Shown: positions 27,264 through 36,019, counted from the first letter of the stretch. The stretch is DNA of 40,913 bases from Lachnospiraceae bacterium (GCA_029225485.1 JAQXWO010000030.1:1-40913), one strand, 5' to 3'. Notes: generated by a model from the letters alone, not told the origin. A program made the numbers and translations.

Positions 27264-29591
27264 ATGAAGTTTACAGAAGGATATTGGCTGCGCAGTGAGC
27301 GCGCCAATGGATTATTTGCCGCAGAGGCATATACGGTAGACCGTATTCCCGGCGGCATGCGGCTTGTGTGCCCGGTGACCAGAATTGCTCAGCGGGGAGA
27401 TACGCTGAATATGCCCACCATCACCATTGAGTTTGTGGCACGCAGCGCAGGAGTGATCTCCGTGAAAGCATGGCACTACGAAGGATATGACAATCATCTT
27501 CCGCAGTTCGAAAAGACAGAGGGCATTGTAGAGGATGCAAAGGTCGTAATTACGGAGGAAGAAGCATTTCTGGATGCTGGAGAGGTGCAGGTACGTGTGA
27601 ACCGGAAGCAGTTCTCTTATGCGTTTGAGGCGGACGGAAAGGTGCTGACCACCTGCAATTTCCGCAACCTCGGCTGCATCCGCTGGGATCGTCAGCCCAG
27701 CACCATGCTTCCGGCAGACAATTACCTGACCGAGCAGTATCAGCCTTATATGATGAATGAGCTCTCTCTGTCCGTAGGAGAGTGTGTCTATGGATTTGGT
27801 GAGCGGTTTACTGCATTCGTAAAGAACGGACAGGTCGTGGATACCTGGAATGAGGACGGAGGTACGGCATCTCAGATCGCCTACAAGAGTATTCCGTTTT
27901 ATATGACGAATCGCGGATACGGTGTGCTGGTGGACAGCACAGACAATGTTTCCTTTGAGGTTGCCAGCGAGAAGGTAGAGTATGTAGGATTCTCCGTTCC
28001 GGGTGAGTTGATCTCCTACTACTTCTTCTACGGTCCGACCCCGAAGAAGATCCTGAACGAGTACACGGCTCTGACCGGACGTCCGGCCCTGCCGCCGGCA
28101 TGGTCCTTCGGGCTGTGGCTGTCCACCTCCTTTACGACCAACTACAACGAGGAGACCACCAGCTCCTTTATCAATGGTATGCTGGAGCGCGATATTCCGC
28201 TTTCCGTATTCCACTTTGACTGTTTCTGGATGAAAGCATTCCACTGGTGCGATTTTGAGTGGGACGAAGAGTGCTTCCCGGATATCCGCGGCACTCTGCA
28301 GCGGTATCATGACAAGGGTCTGAAGATCTGTGTCTGGATCAATCCTTACATCGCTCAGGGCACGGACTTCTTCCGTGAGGGTATGGAGAATGGTTATCTG
28401 TTGAAGCGTGCGGACGGCAGAGGCGTATGGCAGACCGACAACTGGCAGGCTGGTATGGGTCTCGTGGACTTCACGAATCCGGATGCGGTGAAATGGTACA
28501 CAGATAAGCTCCGCACGATCCTTGACTGTGGCGTGGACTGCTTCAAGACCGACTTCGGTGAGAGGATTCCGGTGGATGTGGTTTACCATGACGGAAGCGA
28601 TCCTCATGCGATGCATAATTTCTATACATACCTGTACAACAAGACTGTGTTCAATCTTCTGAAGGAAGTAAAGGGCGAGCAGGAGGCAGTACTTTTTGCC
28701 AGAAGTGCCACCGCAGGCGGACAGCAGTTCCCGGTACACTGGGGCGGCGACTGCTTTGCCAACTATCCGTCCATGGCTGAGACCGTGCGCGGCGGATTGT
28801 CCTTCGCCATGAGCGGCTTCTCCTTCTGGAGCCATGATATTTCCGGATTTGAGAGCACAGCTACACCGGATCTGTACAAGAGATGGGCAGCCTTCGGACT
28901 TCTCTCCACCCACAGCCGTCTGCATGGATCAGGCAGCTACCGTGTGCCGTGGCTCTTTGATGAGGAATCCTGTGATGTAGTTGCATTCTTTACAAAGCTG
29001 AAATGCCGTCTGATGCCGTATCTGTATGCGAAGGCAGTGGAAGCACATGAAGAAGGCACTCCGGTGATGCGTCCGATGGTATTCGAATTTACCGAAGATC
29101 CGGGAACCTCTTATCTGGATACCCAGTATATGCTGGGTGAATCCCTGATGGTGGCCCCGATCCTGAGAGAAGACGGAGTATCCGATTTCTACCTTCCGGC
29201 AGGTACCTGGACTCATCTGCTGTCCGGCAAAGTCCGTCAGGGAGGCGGCTGGAACAAAGACACCTATGATTACTTCTCACTGCCGCTGTTCGTCCGTGAG
29301 AATACACTGCTTGCCATGGGAGCAAACGATCACCGTCCGGATTACGACTACATGGACGGCGTATCCCTCCGTCTGTATCAGCCGGTGGAAGGATGCCCGG
29401 CCGTATGCCGCATGGTCGATACCAAGGGACAGACCGTAAATACCATCACCGCAGTCAAGAACGGCGATGAAATTACTGTCAGTCTGGCACAGCCGGCAGG
29501 TGAGATCGCACTTTCCATCTGCCTGGGTGAGAAGGTACAGGAAGAAGTGATCGCAGCCGGAGCGCAGAGCGTGAAGGTTGTATTGAAATAG
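27264..29591 (+). CDS. yicI: Alpha-xylosidase (glycoside hydrolase family 31, YicI type)
   Basis: GH31 retaining enzymes cleave terminal alpha-linked xylose or glucose. The 775-residue length equals that of E. coli YicI. The nucleophile motif is CFKTDFGERIP with Asp430, and the acid/base is Asp496 in HWGGDCFANYPSMAE; both motifs match the alpha-xylosidase subgroup, and their 66-residue spacing is the same as in YicI. Also visible are FGERFTAFVKNGQ and the substrate-region SGFSFWSHDISGFE. There is no signal peptide, so it acts in the cytoplasm on imported sugars, which fits the adjacent importer. GAAGGGAG precedes ATG 27264. Isoprimeverose or other xyloglucan fragments are the probable substrates by analogy. 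Confidence 0.93.
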   Translation: MKFTEGYWLRSERANGLFAAEAYTVDRIPGGMRLVCPVTRIAQRGDTLNMPTITIEFVARSAGVISVKAWHYEGYDNHLPQFEKTEGIVEDAKVVITEEEAFLDAGEVQVRVNRKQFSYAFEADGKVLTTCNFRNLGCIRWDRQPSTMLPADNYLTEQYQPYMMNELSLSVGECVYGFGERFTAFVKNGQVVDTWNEDGGTASQIAYKSIPFYMTNRGYGVLVDSTDNVSFEVASEKVEYVGFSVPGELISYYFFYGPTPKKILNEYTALTGRPALPPAWSFGLWLSTSFTTNYNEETTSSFINGMLERDIPLSVFHFDCFWMKAFHWCDFEWDEECFPDIRGTLQRYHDKGLKICVWINPYIAQGTDFFREGMENGYLLKRADGRGVWQTDNWQAGMGLVDFTNPDAVKWYTDKLRTILDCGVDCFKTDFGERIPVDVVYHDGSDPHAMHNFYTYLYNKTVFNLLKEVKGEQEAVLFARSATAGGQQFPVHWGGDCFANYPSMAETVRGGLSFAMSGFSFWSHDISGFESTATPDLYKRWAAFGLLSTHSRLHGSGSYRVPWLFDEESCDVVAFFTKLKCRLMPYLYAKAVEAHEEGTPVMRPMVFEFTEDPGTSYLDTQYMLGESLMVAPILREDGVSDFYLPAGTWTHLLSGKVRQGGGWNKDTYDYFSLPLFVRENTLLAMGANDHRPDYDYMDGVSLRLYQPVEGCPAVCRMVDTKGQTVNTITAVKNGDEITVSLAQPAGEIALSICLGEKVQEEVIAAGAQSVKVVLK

Positions 29592-29613
29592 ATAAGATTG
29601 GTACAAGTTACAA

Positions 29614-30972
29614 ATGAGAGAGAGATTATTTTCCGACAAAGTATTTTACAGGAAACTGCTTCAGCTCACGGCGCCCATCGCTCTGCAGAGCCTGATGTTG
29701 GCTTCCGTGGCGGCAGCCGACGCCATCATGCTGGGAAGCGTGGAACAGAATGCCATGTCCGCCGTGTCACTGGCGACCCAGATCCAGTTCATCCAGAATA
29801 TGATCCTGTCATCCGTGGTGGTGGCAGCGCTGATTCTGGGAGCGCAGTATTGGGGGAAAAAGGATACCAGGACAGTCAATGATATCTTCTGCATGAGCCT
29901 TCGGTACTGCGGTCTGACCTCCATTCTGTTTTTTATCGGGTGTGTATTTTTTCCGCGGTATCTGATGCTGATCTTCACGAATGAGGAAGCGCTGATCACC
30001 ATCGGTATCCGCTACCTGAAGGTGGCAGGATGGTCCTATCTTCTGACCGGTATCTCCCAGTGTTATCTTGGAGTGATGAAGATCAGCGAACATGCGTCCC
30101 AGACAGCCAGGATCAGTACGGGTGCGGTGCTGATCAATATTGTGCTGAACGCCGTATTTATTTTCGGACTTTTCGGGCTTCCGGCCATGGGAGTGCAGGG
30201 AGCTGCGCTGGCGACCCTGATCGCCCGGATCGTGGAGCTGATCTGGTGTGTGGCCTGCTCTTACCGGGAGGGTTATATACGTCCCGACTGGAGTCGTTTT
30301 TTCAAGAGGAACCGTCTGCTGGCAGCAGATTTCAGGAAATGTCTGCTTCCGCTGCTGGGAGCCAGCCTGTTCTGGGGGGTCGGTTTCACATCCTATTCCG
30401 CGTTTATGGGACATATGGGAACGGATGCGACCGCAGCCAATTCCGTGGCTGCAGTGGTGCGTGATCTGATCTGCTGCCTGTGCAATGGTATCAGCAGCGG
30501 CGGCGGGATCCTGGTAGGAAATGAGCTGGGATCCGGCGATCTGAAAAAAGGGAAGCTGTACGGAGACCGCCTCGTGAAGCTGGCATTCATCTGCGGAGCC
30601 TTCTCCACACTGATCATGCTGGCAGTGACACCGGCAGTCCTTCACTTCGTGAAGCTGACAGAGGGAGCCCAGGATTATCTGATCGGCATGATGGTGATCA
30701 TGTCCATCTATATGATAGGGCGGGCCATTAATACCATTGTCATCAACGGTATCTTTGCTGCAGGCGGCGATACCATGTTTGACATGTACAGTCTGGCAGT
30801 CACCATGTGGGGCATCGCCATTCCGCTGGCGGCAGCAGGCACATTCCTGCTGAACTGGCCCGTGCTGGTGGTGTACGCATGTACCTGTCTGGACGAGGTC
30901 GGCAAGATTCCCTGGGTCATGATCCATTATAAAAAGTATAAATGGGTAAAGGATCTGACGAGGGAGATGTGA
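29614..30972 (+). CDS. MATE-family efflux transporter (second copy in the window)
   Basis: A 452-residue polytopic protein of the MATE family, not closely similar to the one at 3035. It opens with a cytoplasmic stretch and LLQLTAPIALQSLMLASVAAADAIMLG, followed by twelve hydrophobic segments; ISQCYLGVMKISEHA and AAGGDTMFDMYSLAVTMWG are typical. It lies 22 bases after the alpha-xylosidase with no terminator between, so it probably shares that transcript, yet no clear ribosome site precedes ATG 29614. The substrate is unknown; a link to sugar metabolism is not evident. A terminator follows about 70 bases downstream. Confidence 0.85.
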   Translation: MRERLFSDKVFYRKLLQLTAPIALQSLMLASVAAADAIMLGSVEQNAMSAVSLATQIQFIQNMILSSVVVAALILGAQYWGKKDTRTVNDIFCMSLRYCGLTSILFFIGCVFFPRYLMLIFTNEEALITIGIRYLKVAGWSYLLTGISQCYLGVMKISEHASQTARISTGAVLINIVLNAVFIFGLFGLPAMGVQGAALATLIARIVELIWCVACSYREGYIRPDWSRFFKRNRLLAADFRKCLLPLLGASLFWGVGFTSYSAFMGHMGTDATAANSVAAVVRDLICCLCNGISSGGGILVGNELGSGDLKKGKLYGDRLVKLAFICGAFSTLIMLAVTPAVLHFVKLTEGAQDYLIGMMVIMSIYMIGRAINTIVINGIFAAGGDTMFDMYSLAVTMWGIAIPLAAAGTFLLNWPVLVVYACTCLDEVGKIPWVMIHYKKYKWVKDLTREM

Positions 30973-31042
30973 CAAACATGTGGTTGTTTACTCTGTTTGC
31001 AGCGACAGCTGCCCCAAAATGCAATTATAGAATAAACGTATC

Positions 31043-31071
31043 AGGCAGGTGGTTTTCCACCTGCTGTTTTT
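31043..31071 (+). terminator. Rho-independent terminator after the second MATE gene
   Basis: An 8-bp perfect stem GCAGGTGG/CCACCTGC with a four-base loop, followed by TGTTTTT. Confidence 0.85.
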
Positions 31072-31256
31072 ATACTCCGCAAAGAGCCGTAACATTACTC
31101 ATATTAAAGAAATAACTATATACTTCCCATAAAATAAGTGCTATATTGATGATGAATCAACTGCGAAGAAACAGATTCGAACTATGATAAAGGACCGGAG
31201 CAGGAGGAGAATGACAACTGGGATGAGTTCCAGAAATTGTGGGAGGAGTGAAAGAG

Positions 31257-31858
31257 ATGCCAAGAAAGCTGGCGAGCATCAGCTGATGCCGATAAAAGGA
31301 AAAGACAGGATCCTGCCGGCGGAGGCAGACGGATGGAATGTCATTGTGAAGAAGAACGAATTTCAGGATCAAAACCATGAAGATGGGCGGAGTCATCAGC
31401 CAGGGCATCGTATTTCCATTGTCGATCCTGCCGCAGGGAGACTATCAGCCGGAGCAGGACGTGACAGATATCCTGGGAGTCAGACAGTACGGCGAAACGA
31501 TGGATGTGGAGCCGGAGGACGATACGGCAAAATACTCCGGGAAGTATCCGGCATTTCTCATGAAGATGAAATGGTTCCGCAATCTGGTGAAGGCGGAGGA
31601 GGAGGGATCCGATGAATTTTCGGATTTTATCAACGAGACAGATGAAACCAGGATACAGAATGCTCCTTTTTATCTGAAGATCAAAGGGCCATGGGTGGCC
31701 ACGGAAAAAATAGACGGGCAGAGCGGTACATTTTTCCTGAAAAAAGAACCTAAGAAGAGATTTCTGCTGTTCCCTTCCTGCGAGTTCGGTGTCTGCTCCA
31801 GAAACTGGGAAAAATATCAGGGTAACACGGATGGCCGGTATTGCAAACCTGCCAGATG
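31257..31858 (+). pseudogene. Degenerate RNA ligase of the DraRnl (Rnl5) type
   Basis: Reading through several frames recovers an RNA ligase. It opens at ATG 31257 (after GGGAGGAG) with MPRKLASIS and an immediate stop, then shifts frame to give PIKGKDRILPAEADGWNV and IVKKNEF, the N-terminal OB-fold, then another shift or deletion and MGGVISQGIVFPLSIL. The nucleotidyl-transfer motif KxDG is present as TEKIDGQSGTF, with the lysine codon at 31707. The sequence stops matching after FGVCSRN, so at least the C-terminal half is gone. In the family this enzyme seals RNA-containing nicks with ATP. This copy cannot encode an active enzyme. Confidence 0.75.
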
Positions 31859-32313
31859 AAATGTATAATAAAATCAGAAGGGGTGAAACAAATGGCAAGC
31901 TGAAGGGGCTGCTTCTGGAATACGAGGATATCCGACGGCATCTGGAAAAGGAAGCCACAGAGGACGGACGGTCCATGCTTTATGCAGACCTGTCAGCATT
32001 GATTGTAAAGATAGCGAATTATATCTTCCGCGGGCAGACAACAGTAAAGAAAGGAATAGGTGATGTTATGGGCGGTAAGGTGTTGGAACTGGAATCAGAA
32101 AGGTTATTTAATGAAGGAAAAGCTGAAGGAAAAGCTGAAGGAAAAGCCGAAGCAATGAGCGAATTCAGTACCCTGATCCAGTGCCTGATGCGTGATGGCA
32201 GGCTGGATGAGATCAACCTTGTAACCCGTGACCCAAAGGAAAGGGACAAATATTTAAAACTGTATGGAATCTCGGATGAAAACGGGAAAAATGCTCCGGA
32301 GCAGGGGAGATAG
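31831..32313 (+). pseudogene. C-terminal fragment of a PD-(D/E)XK nuclease-like (Rpn/transposase-type) protein
   Basis: An open frame of about 160 residues with no ribosome site. It contains ADLSALIVKIANYIFRG, VMGGKVLELESERLFNEG, a tandem KAEG repeat (KAEGKAEGKAEA) and the closing segment DPKERDKYLKLYGI. These match the tails of Lachnospiraceae proteins annotated as Rpn/PD-(D/E)XK nuclease-family transposases, judged from memory of the pattern. The nuclease core is missing. Its 5' end overlaps the end of the RNA ligase remnant in another frame, so two broken genes have been joined. Confidence 0.55.
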
Positions 32314-32351
32314 ACTCCACATAGCAGAAAGGTAAGATAAATACGAAAAGA

Positions 32352-32381
32352 AAAAAAGGCACTTTACAGTGTCCTTTTTTA
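32352..32381 (+). terminator. Terminator after the nuclease-like fragment
   Basis: A-rich left arm plus GGCACT pairs with AGTGTCC plus a T tract (one-base bulge), giving a 12-bp stem with a TTAC loop. Confidence 0.7.
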
Positions 32382-32519
32382 TTGAAAAGGTTGCTTCGCA
32401 AAAATGTGCCAGGAAGCCAGGCAGCAGAGAGGCATATCATCAGAAATAGTGGTACGCTTTTTTGTATCGTTAATATTGAACAACAATGATGAAGGCTTGA
32501 TGTGATTATTTTTAATGGT

Positions 32520-32644
32520 ATATTGAATTCCTAACGTATATTAGGCGTAATATTCCTGATAGATATCAGGTATATGACCAGACATCCATTGATTTAATTG
32601 CAGAAACTGTGGGAATAAAAGATCCATCCATATACGTGCATTAA
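32520..32644 (+). pseudogene. TetR-type helix-turn-helix remnant
   Basis: One frame reads [20 protein letters not shown] then YVH and a stop, the DNA-recognition helices of a TetR regulator (compare TSxxxIAxxxGIxxPSxYxHF). No start or sensor domain is present, so it is a scrap about 35 residues long. Confidence 0.45.
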
Positions 32645-32654
32645 AATTACGGAG

Positions 32655-33023
32655 TGCCTGCCAAAAACAATGAGCAGAGCTGATAAGAAAAAAAGGGCAG
32701 AAGAACTTCTGAAGATGGTGGGAATTGCTGATGCAGGACAGCGTTTGTCCGCATATTCTTATGAATTAAGCGGTGGAATGCGCCAGAGGGTGATGATCGC
32801 CATTGCATTGGATTCGGGTCCTAAGCTTTTGCTGGCAGATGAACCAACTGTCATGGTTTTCAATATACGCTGCTTTTTCAGATTTTGGATAAAATGCTTG
32901 GTGAAGAGGATGCAGGATGGGAGAACGCCTTTGGAAGCATGGACAGAAGCTGGAAGCAGAGGCAAAAACGGGTACGGAGGAAAAACGCAAGCATCTTTGG
33001 CAGGTAAAGATCATAATAAATGA
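32655..33023 (+). pseudogene. Fragment of an Opp/Dpp-type ABC transporter ATPase
   Basis: From ATG 32670 the frame gives [20 protein letters not shown], then the ABC signature [10 protein letters not shown] and Walker [10 protein letters not shown]. After DEPT the family's TALDVTIQAQIL is lost; a shifted frame reads [13 protein letters not shown] and soon ends. Walker A and everything before it are absent. This is the central piece of a DppD/OppD-like ATPase and is not functional. It may be a relic of an earlier copy of the kind of transporter found intact downstream. Confidence 0.75.
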
Positions 33024-33090
33024 TTGCACAAATCAATATAGCAAGATAAAATCATATTTAGAGTAATCACTGGAATGGAGATACAATGAT

Positions 33091-33978
33091 ATGGAATTGA
33101 GACAGCTTCAGTGTCTGGTCACATGTGCCCAGACGCATTCATTTAGTAAGGCAGCTTCGATATTATTCACATCACAGTCAAATGTCAGTAAAACAATTGC
33201 TTCTTTAGAAAAAGAACTTGGGAAAAAGTTGTTCGAGAGAAAGCAGCATGGAATAGAATTAACAGAAAAGGGAAGACAGATATATAAACATGCATTGAGT
33301 ATGATGGAATGCAGTGCGAAAATTCTGGATTGCGCAGACGAAGAAGATACAGAGGAACTGAGAGTTTCTTTTCAACCCAGTTCCTGGTTTGCATCTGCTT
33401 TTTGTGATTACTATATACAGTTCGGAGAAACTAAAAAGAGGTATTATATGATCAGCGCACCTGTTGATGAAATTATTCGCAGAATTTCTAATGCACAGGA
33501 TCAGCTGGGATTTGCATACATTGAAGAGACACAACTGGAAAAATTACAGGAAATATTTCAGACCAACCATATAGGATATTATGTTTTAAAACGAACAAGA
33601 ACAGTGCTTTATTGTGGGAAAAAAAGGGATGAAACACTGTCTGAAATTCCCCTGATTCAGGGAAGTAAAGACTCCTATTCCGGAATTTCATTGTGGAAAT
33701 CCAGACCGGTAAATGAAGAGACGAATTTGAAACTGAAAGTTGTTATTTCCACCAACAGTGATTATATTATGAGGGAGATTCTCCAAAGGACAGAATTGAG
33801 TAATATCAGCCCTGAATATTTGAGTCATAACGAAAAATCTCTGTGCAGTGATGTGGAGCACTTGGAAGGGGATGAACAGACAGTCCGGTTTATTTGTATA
33901 TTCCGAAATGATCGTATTCTGGAGAAACTGCCTAAACAGTTTTTATCTTTTATAAAACAGTATATTAATGCAAAGTAA
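33091..33978 (+). CDS. LysR-family transcriptional regulator
   Basis: A 295-residue LysR-type regulator. The N-terminal winged helix-turn-helix is clear: MELRQLQCLVTCAQTHSFSK, AASILFTSQSNVSKTIASLE, KELGKKLFERKQHGIELTEKG. The C-terminal effector-binding half is divergent. A modest TGGAGA lies about ten bases before ATG 33091. The gene is AT-rich compared with the upstream core. It is transcribed towards the methyltransferase-transporter operon, which begins 371 bases downstream behind its own promoter, so it is the obvious candidate regulator of that operon. The inducer is unknown. Confidence 0.9.
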   Translation: MELRQLQCLVTCAQTHSFSKAASILFTSQSNVSKTIASLEKELGKKLFERKQHGIELTEKGRQIYKHALSMMECSAKILDCADEEDTEELRVSFQPSSWFASAFCDYYIQFGETKKRYYMISAPVDEIIRRISNAQDQLGFAYIEETQLEKLQEIFQTNHIGYYVLKRTRTVLYCGKKRDETLSEIPLIQGSKDSYSGISLWKSRPVNEETNLKLKVVISTNSDYIMREILQRTELSNISPEYLSHNEKSLCSDVEHLEGDEQTVRFICIFRNDRILEKLPKQFLSFIKQYINAK

Positions 33979-34170
33979 TGATATAGATATTCCGAAAAGG
34001 ACTAACTATATGAGAATTAGTTGTTTGTCAACAGAAGAATAATATGTTATGATCAGACACATCGAAGGGATATATCTACTGAGAATCCTTAGATTCTTTC
34101 CAAATAAACCTCCATAAATATTTAGGAAAGAAGAAATCTCCCATTAGAATTAGAATCAAATAATTCACTG

Positions 34171-34212
34171 AAAGTACACTCTGGATATCATATGCCAGGG
34201 TGTACTTTTTTT
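34171..34212 (+). terminator. Rho-independent terminator after lysR
   Basis: A 12-bp stem AGTACACTCTGG/CCAGGGTGTACT (one G-T pair) is followed by a seven-T tract. Confidence 0.85.
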
Positions 34213-34265
34213 GTCAAATTGCATCAGATATTCCTTTTAGATATATTAGCATTACAATAATTCGT

Positions 34266-34294
34266 TTGTTTAGTACAAAACGGGATGGTATATT
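34266..34294 (+). promoter_or_regulatory. Promoter of the methyltransferase-transporter operon
   Basis: TTGTTT (34266-34271), a 17-base spacer and TATATT (34289-34294), 55 bases before the methyltransferase start codon. Confidence 0.65.
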
Positions 34295-34349
34295 ATTTTC
34301 GATATTCATATTATTTTTGCATATGAGAATTAAAAAGAAGGGATTGTAA

Positions 34350-35030
34350 ATGGAAACAGAATTATTTGATCCTGTAGAAAACGAGGCAGATGTGATATCG
34401 TCCTACTGGAATGACAGAGCGGAGCATTTTGATGAACAGCATAATACTGAGGATTTGGCAATATGGTCGGAACAGCTGGAAAAAGCGCTTGGTTGTGACG
34501 GACATGCCAGTGTGCTCGATGTGGGAACGGGAACCGGGTTTCTGGCACTTCTTCTGGCGAAGCTTGGGTATGAGGTGACTGGCATCGATTTTGCAGAGAA
34601 GATGATGGAATTAGGACGTATCAAGGCATCTAAATGGAATCTCTCTGTGAAATTCGTTCAGGGTGCATGTGAAAATCTTCCGTTTTCAGATAACAGTTTT
34701 GATTTTATTGTAAATTGCCGTGTGATGTGGACACTTCCGGAACCGGTAAAAGCATTAAAAGAATGGCAGAGAGTTTTAAAACCGGGTGGAAAACTGATAT
34801 CCTTCATGAGAATGATGGATGTGAAACCTGCCTCAGGTGAAAGCTTTTATGGGGGTGGTATTGAACTTCCTCTTGCGAAAGCAGGACGCAGTGAGTATGT
34901 GAAAGTATATCAGGCGGCAAATTTTAAGAATATAGCAGTAACAGAAATGCCGGAAACAATGTCTCATGCAGAAGATATGCCAGGATGGACCATGTTTACC
35001 GGCAGCAAAGAAAAGCAGGAGGACGAATGA
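34350..35030 (+). CDS. Class I SAM-dependent methyltransferase (Methyltransf_11/25 type)
   Basis: A 226-residue small-molecule-type methyltransferase. The SAM-binding motif I is VLDVGTGTGFLALLLAKLG (residues 55-73), followed by the acidic ribose-binding GIDFAEKM, then ACENLPFSDNSFDFIVN (motifs II-III) and RVLKPGGKLISF. There is no DNA- or RNA-binding extension, so a metabolite or chelator is a likely substrate. AAGAAGGGA precedes ATG 34350. Its stop overlaps the permease start (TGATG), so the two proteins are made together. Methyltransferases also occur in metallophore pathways that share operons with Opp/Nik importers; whether this one makes or modifies such a ligand is inference. Confidence 0.85.
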   Translation: METELFDPVENEADVISSYWNDRAEHFDEQHNTEDLAIWSEQLEKALGCDGHASVLDVGTGTGFLALLLAKLGYEVTGIDFAEKMMELGRIKASKWNLSVKFVQGACENLPFSDNSFDFIVNCRVMWTLPEPVKALKEWQRVLKPGGKLISFMRMMDVKPASGESFYGGGIELPLAKAGRSEYVKVYQAANFKNIAVTEMPETMSHAEDMPGWTMFTGSKEKQEDE

Positions 35031-36019
35031 TGAAATCTTCCGGTTTGATGAAAAAAATCATAAATAGAATGGTAATGCTGGCTGTGGTAATGTTGATTCT
35101 CTCTGTCGTAGTTTTAATTTTAGCAAGACTGGCACCCGGTGATCCCCTCCAGTCATTTTATGGGGATAAACTGGACAGTATGTCTGAAGCTGAAATAGAT
35201 GCAGCCAGAGCAAGGTTAGGATTAGACTCTAATCTGTTCGTTCAGTATATCAGATGGCTTGGAAATGCACTGCATGGAGAGTTTGGCATTTCTTTCAAAT
35301 ACAAACAGCCTGTAATGACCCTGATCCCCCCTCTGTTGGGAAATACATTAATTTTAGGTGTATCAGCTTATGTGGCGGTGTTTGTTCTGGCAACTTTACT
35401 GGCTGTGTTCTGTGCTCTGCATGAAGATAAAATACTTGACCGTTTGATCTGTCGTATTGGTACAATTCTGTATTATACTCCTGGATTTTGGCTGGGAGTT
35501 GTACTTGTATTGATTTTTGCTGTAAATCTTGGCTGGCTTCCAAGCAGTGGAGCGTACGATATAGGGATGAAAGGAAGTCTTGTGAACCGCATACAGCATT
35601 TGGCATTGCCATTGACTGTTATGATAGCAAGTCATTTATGGTATTACGCATATATGATCCGAAATAAGCTGTTGGATGAAGTGAGAAAAGATTATGTTTT
35701 GCTGGCAAAATCGAAGGGATGTACAAGCAGAGAAATAGTATGGAAGCATTGTCTGAGAAATGTAGCACCTACCATTGTGAGTATCATGGCTATCTCAATT
35801 CCGCATGTTACAGGGGGTACTGTAGTGGTGGAATCAGTGTTTAATTATCCTGGTATCGGAAATCTGGCGATTGAGGCAGCAAAGTATCATGATTATAACC
35901 TGTTGATGGTTGATGTTTTAATAACAGGCCTTGCAGTATTTGCCAGCAGCTTTATTGCACAGACAGTCAATGAGGTAATCGATCCACGTTTGAAAGAGAT
36001 GGAGATAGTCAAATGGTAG
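35030..36019 (+). CDS. Opp/Dpp/Nik-type ABC transporter permease 1 (DppB/NikB-like)
   Basis: A 329-residue membrane permease with six helices. Typical DppB features are LARLAPGDPLQSF after the first helix, the DAARARLGLDSNLFVQYIRWL segment in the extracellular loop, LHGEFGISF, and the EAA-like loop VRKDYVLLAKSKGCTSREIV. The ending INEVIDPRLKEM-like pattern (NEVIDPRLKEME) is also usual. ATG 35030 has AGGAGG at a 7-base distance; ATG 35027, in frame, would overlap the methyltransferase by four bases. It overlaps permease 2 by 7 bases. The substrate class (peptide, nickel or metal chelate) cannot be read from the permease. Confidence 0.9.
   Translation: MKSSGLMKKIINRMVMLAVVMLILSVVVLILARLAPGDPLQSFYGDKLDSMSEAEIDAARARLGLDSNLFVQYIRWLGNALHGEFGISFKYKQPVMTLIPPLLGNTLILGVSAYVAVFVLATLLAVFCALHEDKILDRLICRIGTILYYTPGFWLGVVLVLIFAVNLGWLPSSGAYDIGMKGSLVNRIQHLALPLTVMIASHLWYYAYMIRNKLLDEVRKDYVLLAKSKGCTSREIVWKHCLRNVAPTIVSIMAISIPHVTGGTVVVESVFNYPGIGNLAIEAAKYHDYNLLMVDVLITGLAVFASSFIAQTVNEVIDPRLKEMEIVKW

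Larger units (their letters stand above)
33979..34349 (+). promoter_or_regulatory. 371-bp gene-free stretch between lysR and the methyltransferase operon
   Basis: It contains a possible extended hairpin around 34090-34140 (CTTTCC and GGAAAG arms), a terminator, a promoter, and a 12-bp direct repeat ATATGAGAATTA at 34008-34019 and 34321-34332. AGATATTCC also occurs twice (33985 and 34226). I see no gene in it. Confidence 0.5.

Noticed and set aside
27312-28925. Minus-strand frame of 537 residues opposite the alpha-xylosidase
   Set aside because: It is a shadow of a strongly supported GH31 gene and has no motif of its own.
31184-31615. 143-residue open frame as an intact gene
   Set aside because: Only its middle part resembles the RNA ligase N-terminus; the rest is frameshifted, so it belongs to the pseudogene.
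32100-32160. GAAGGAAAAGCT tandem repeat as a CRISPR or satellite array
   Set aside because: It is a short in-frame codon repeat giving KAEG repeats within a nuclease-like tail, with no spacers.
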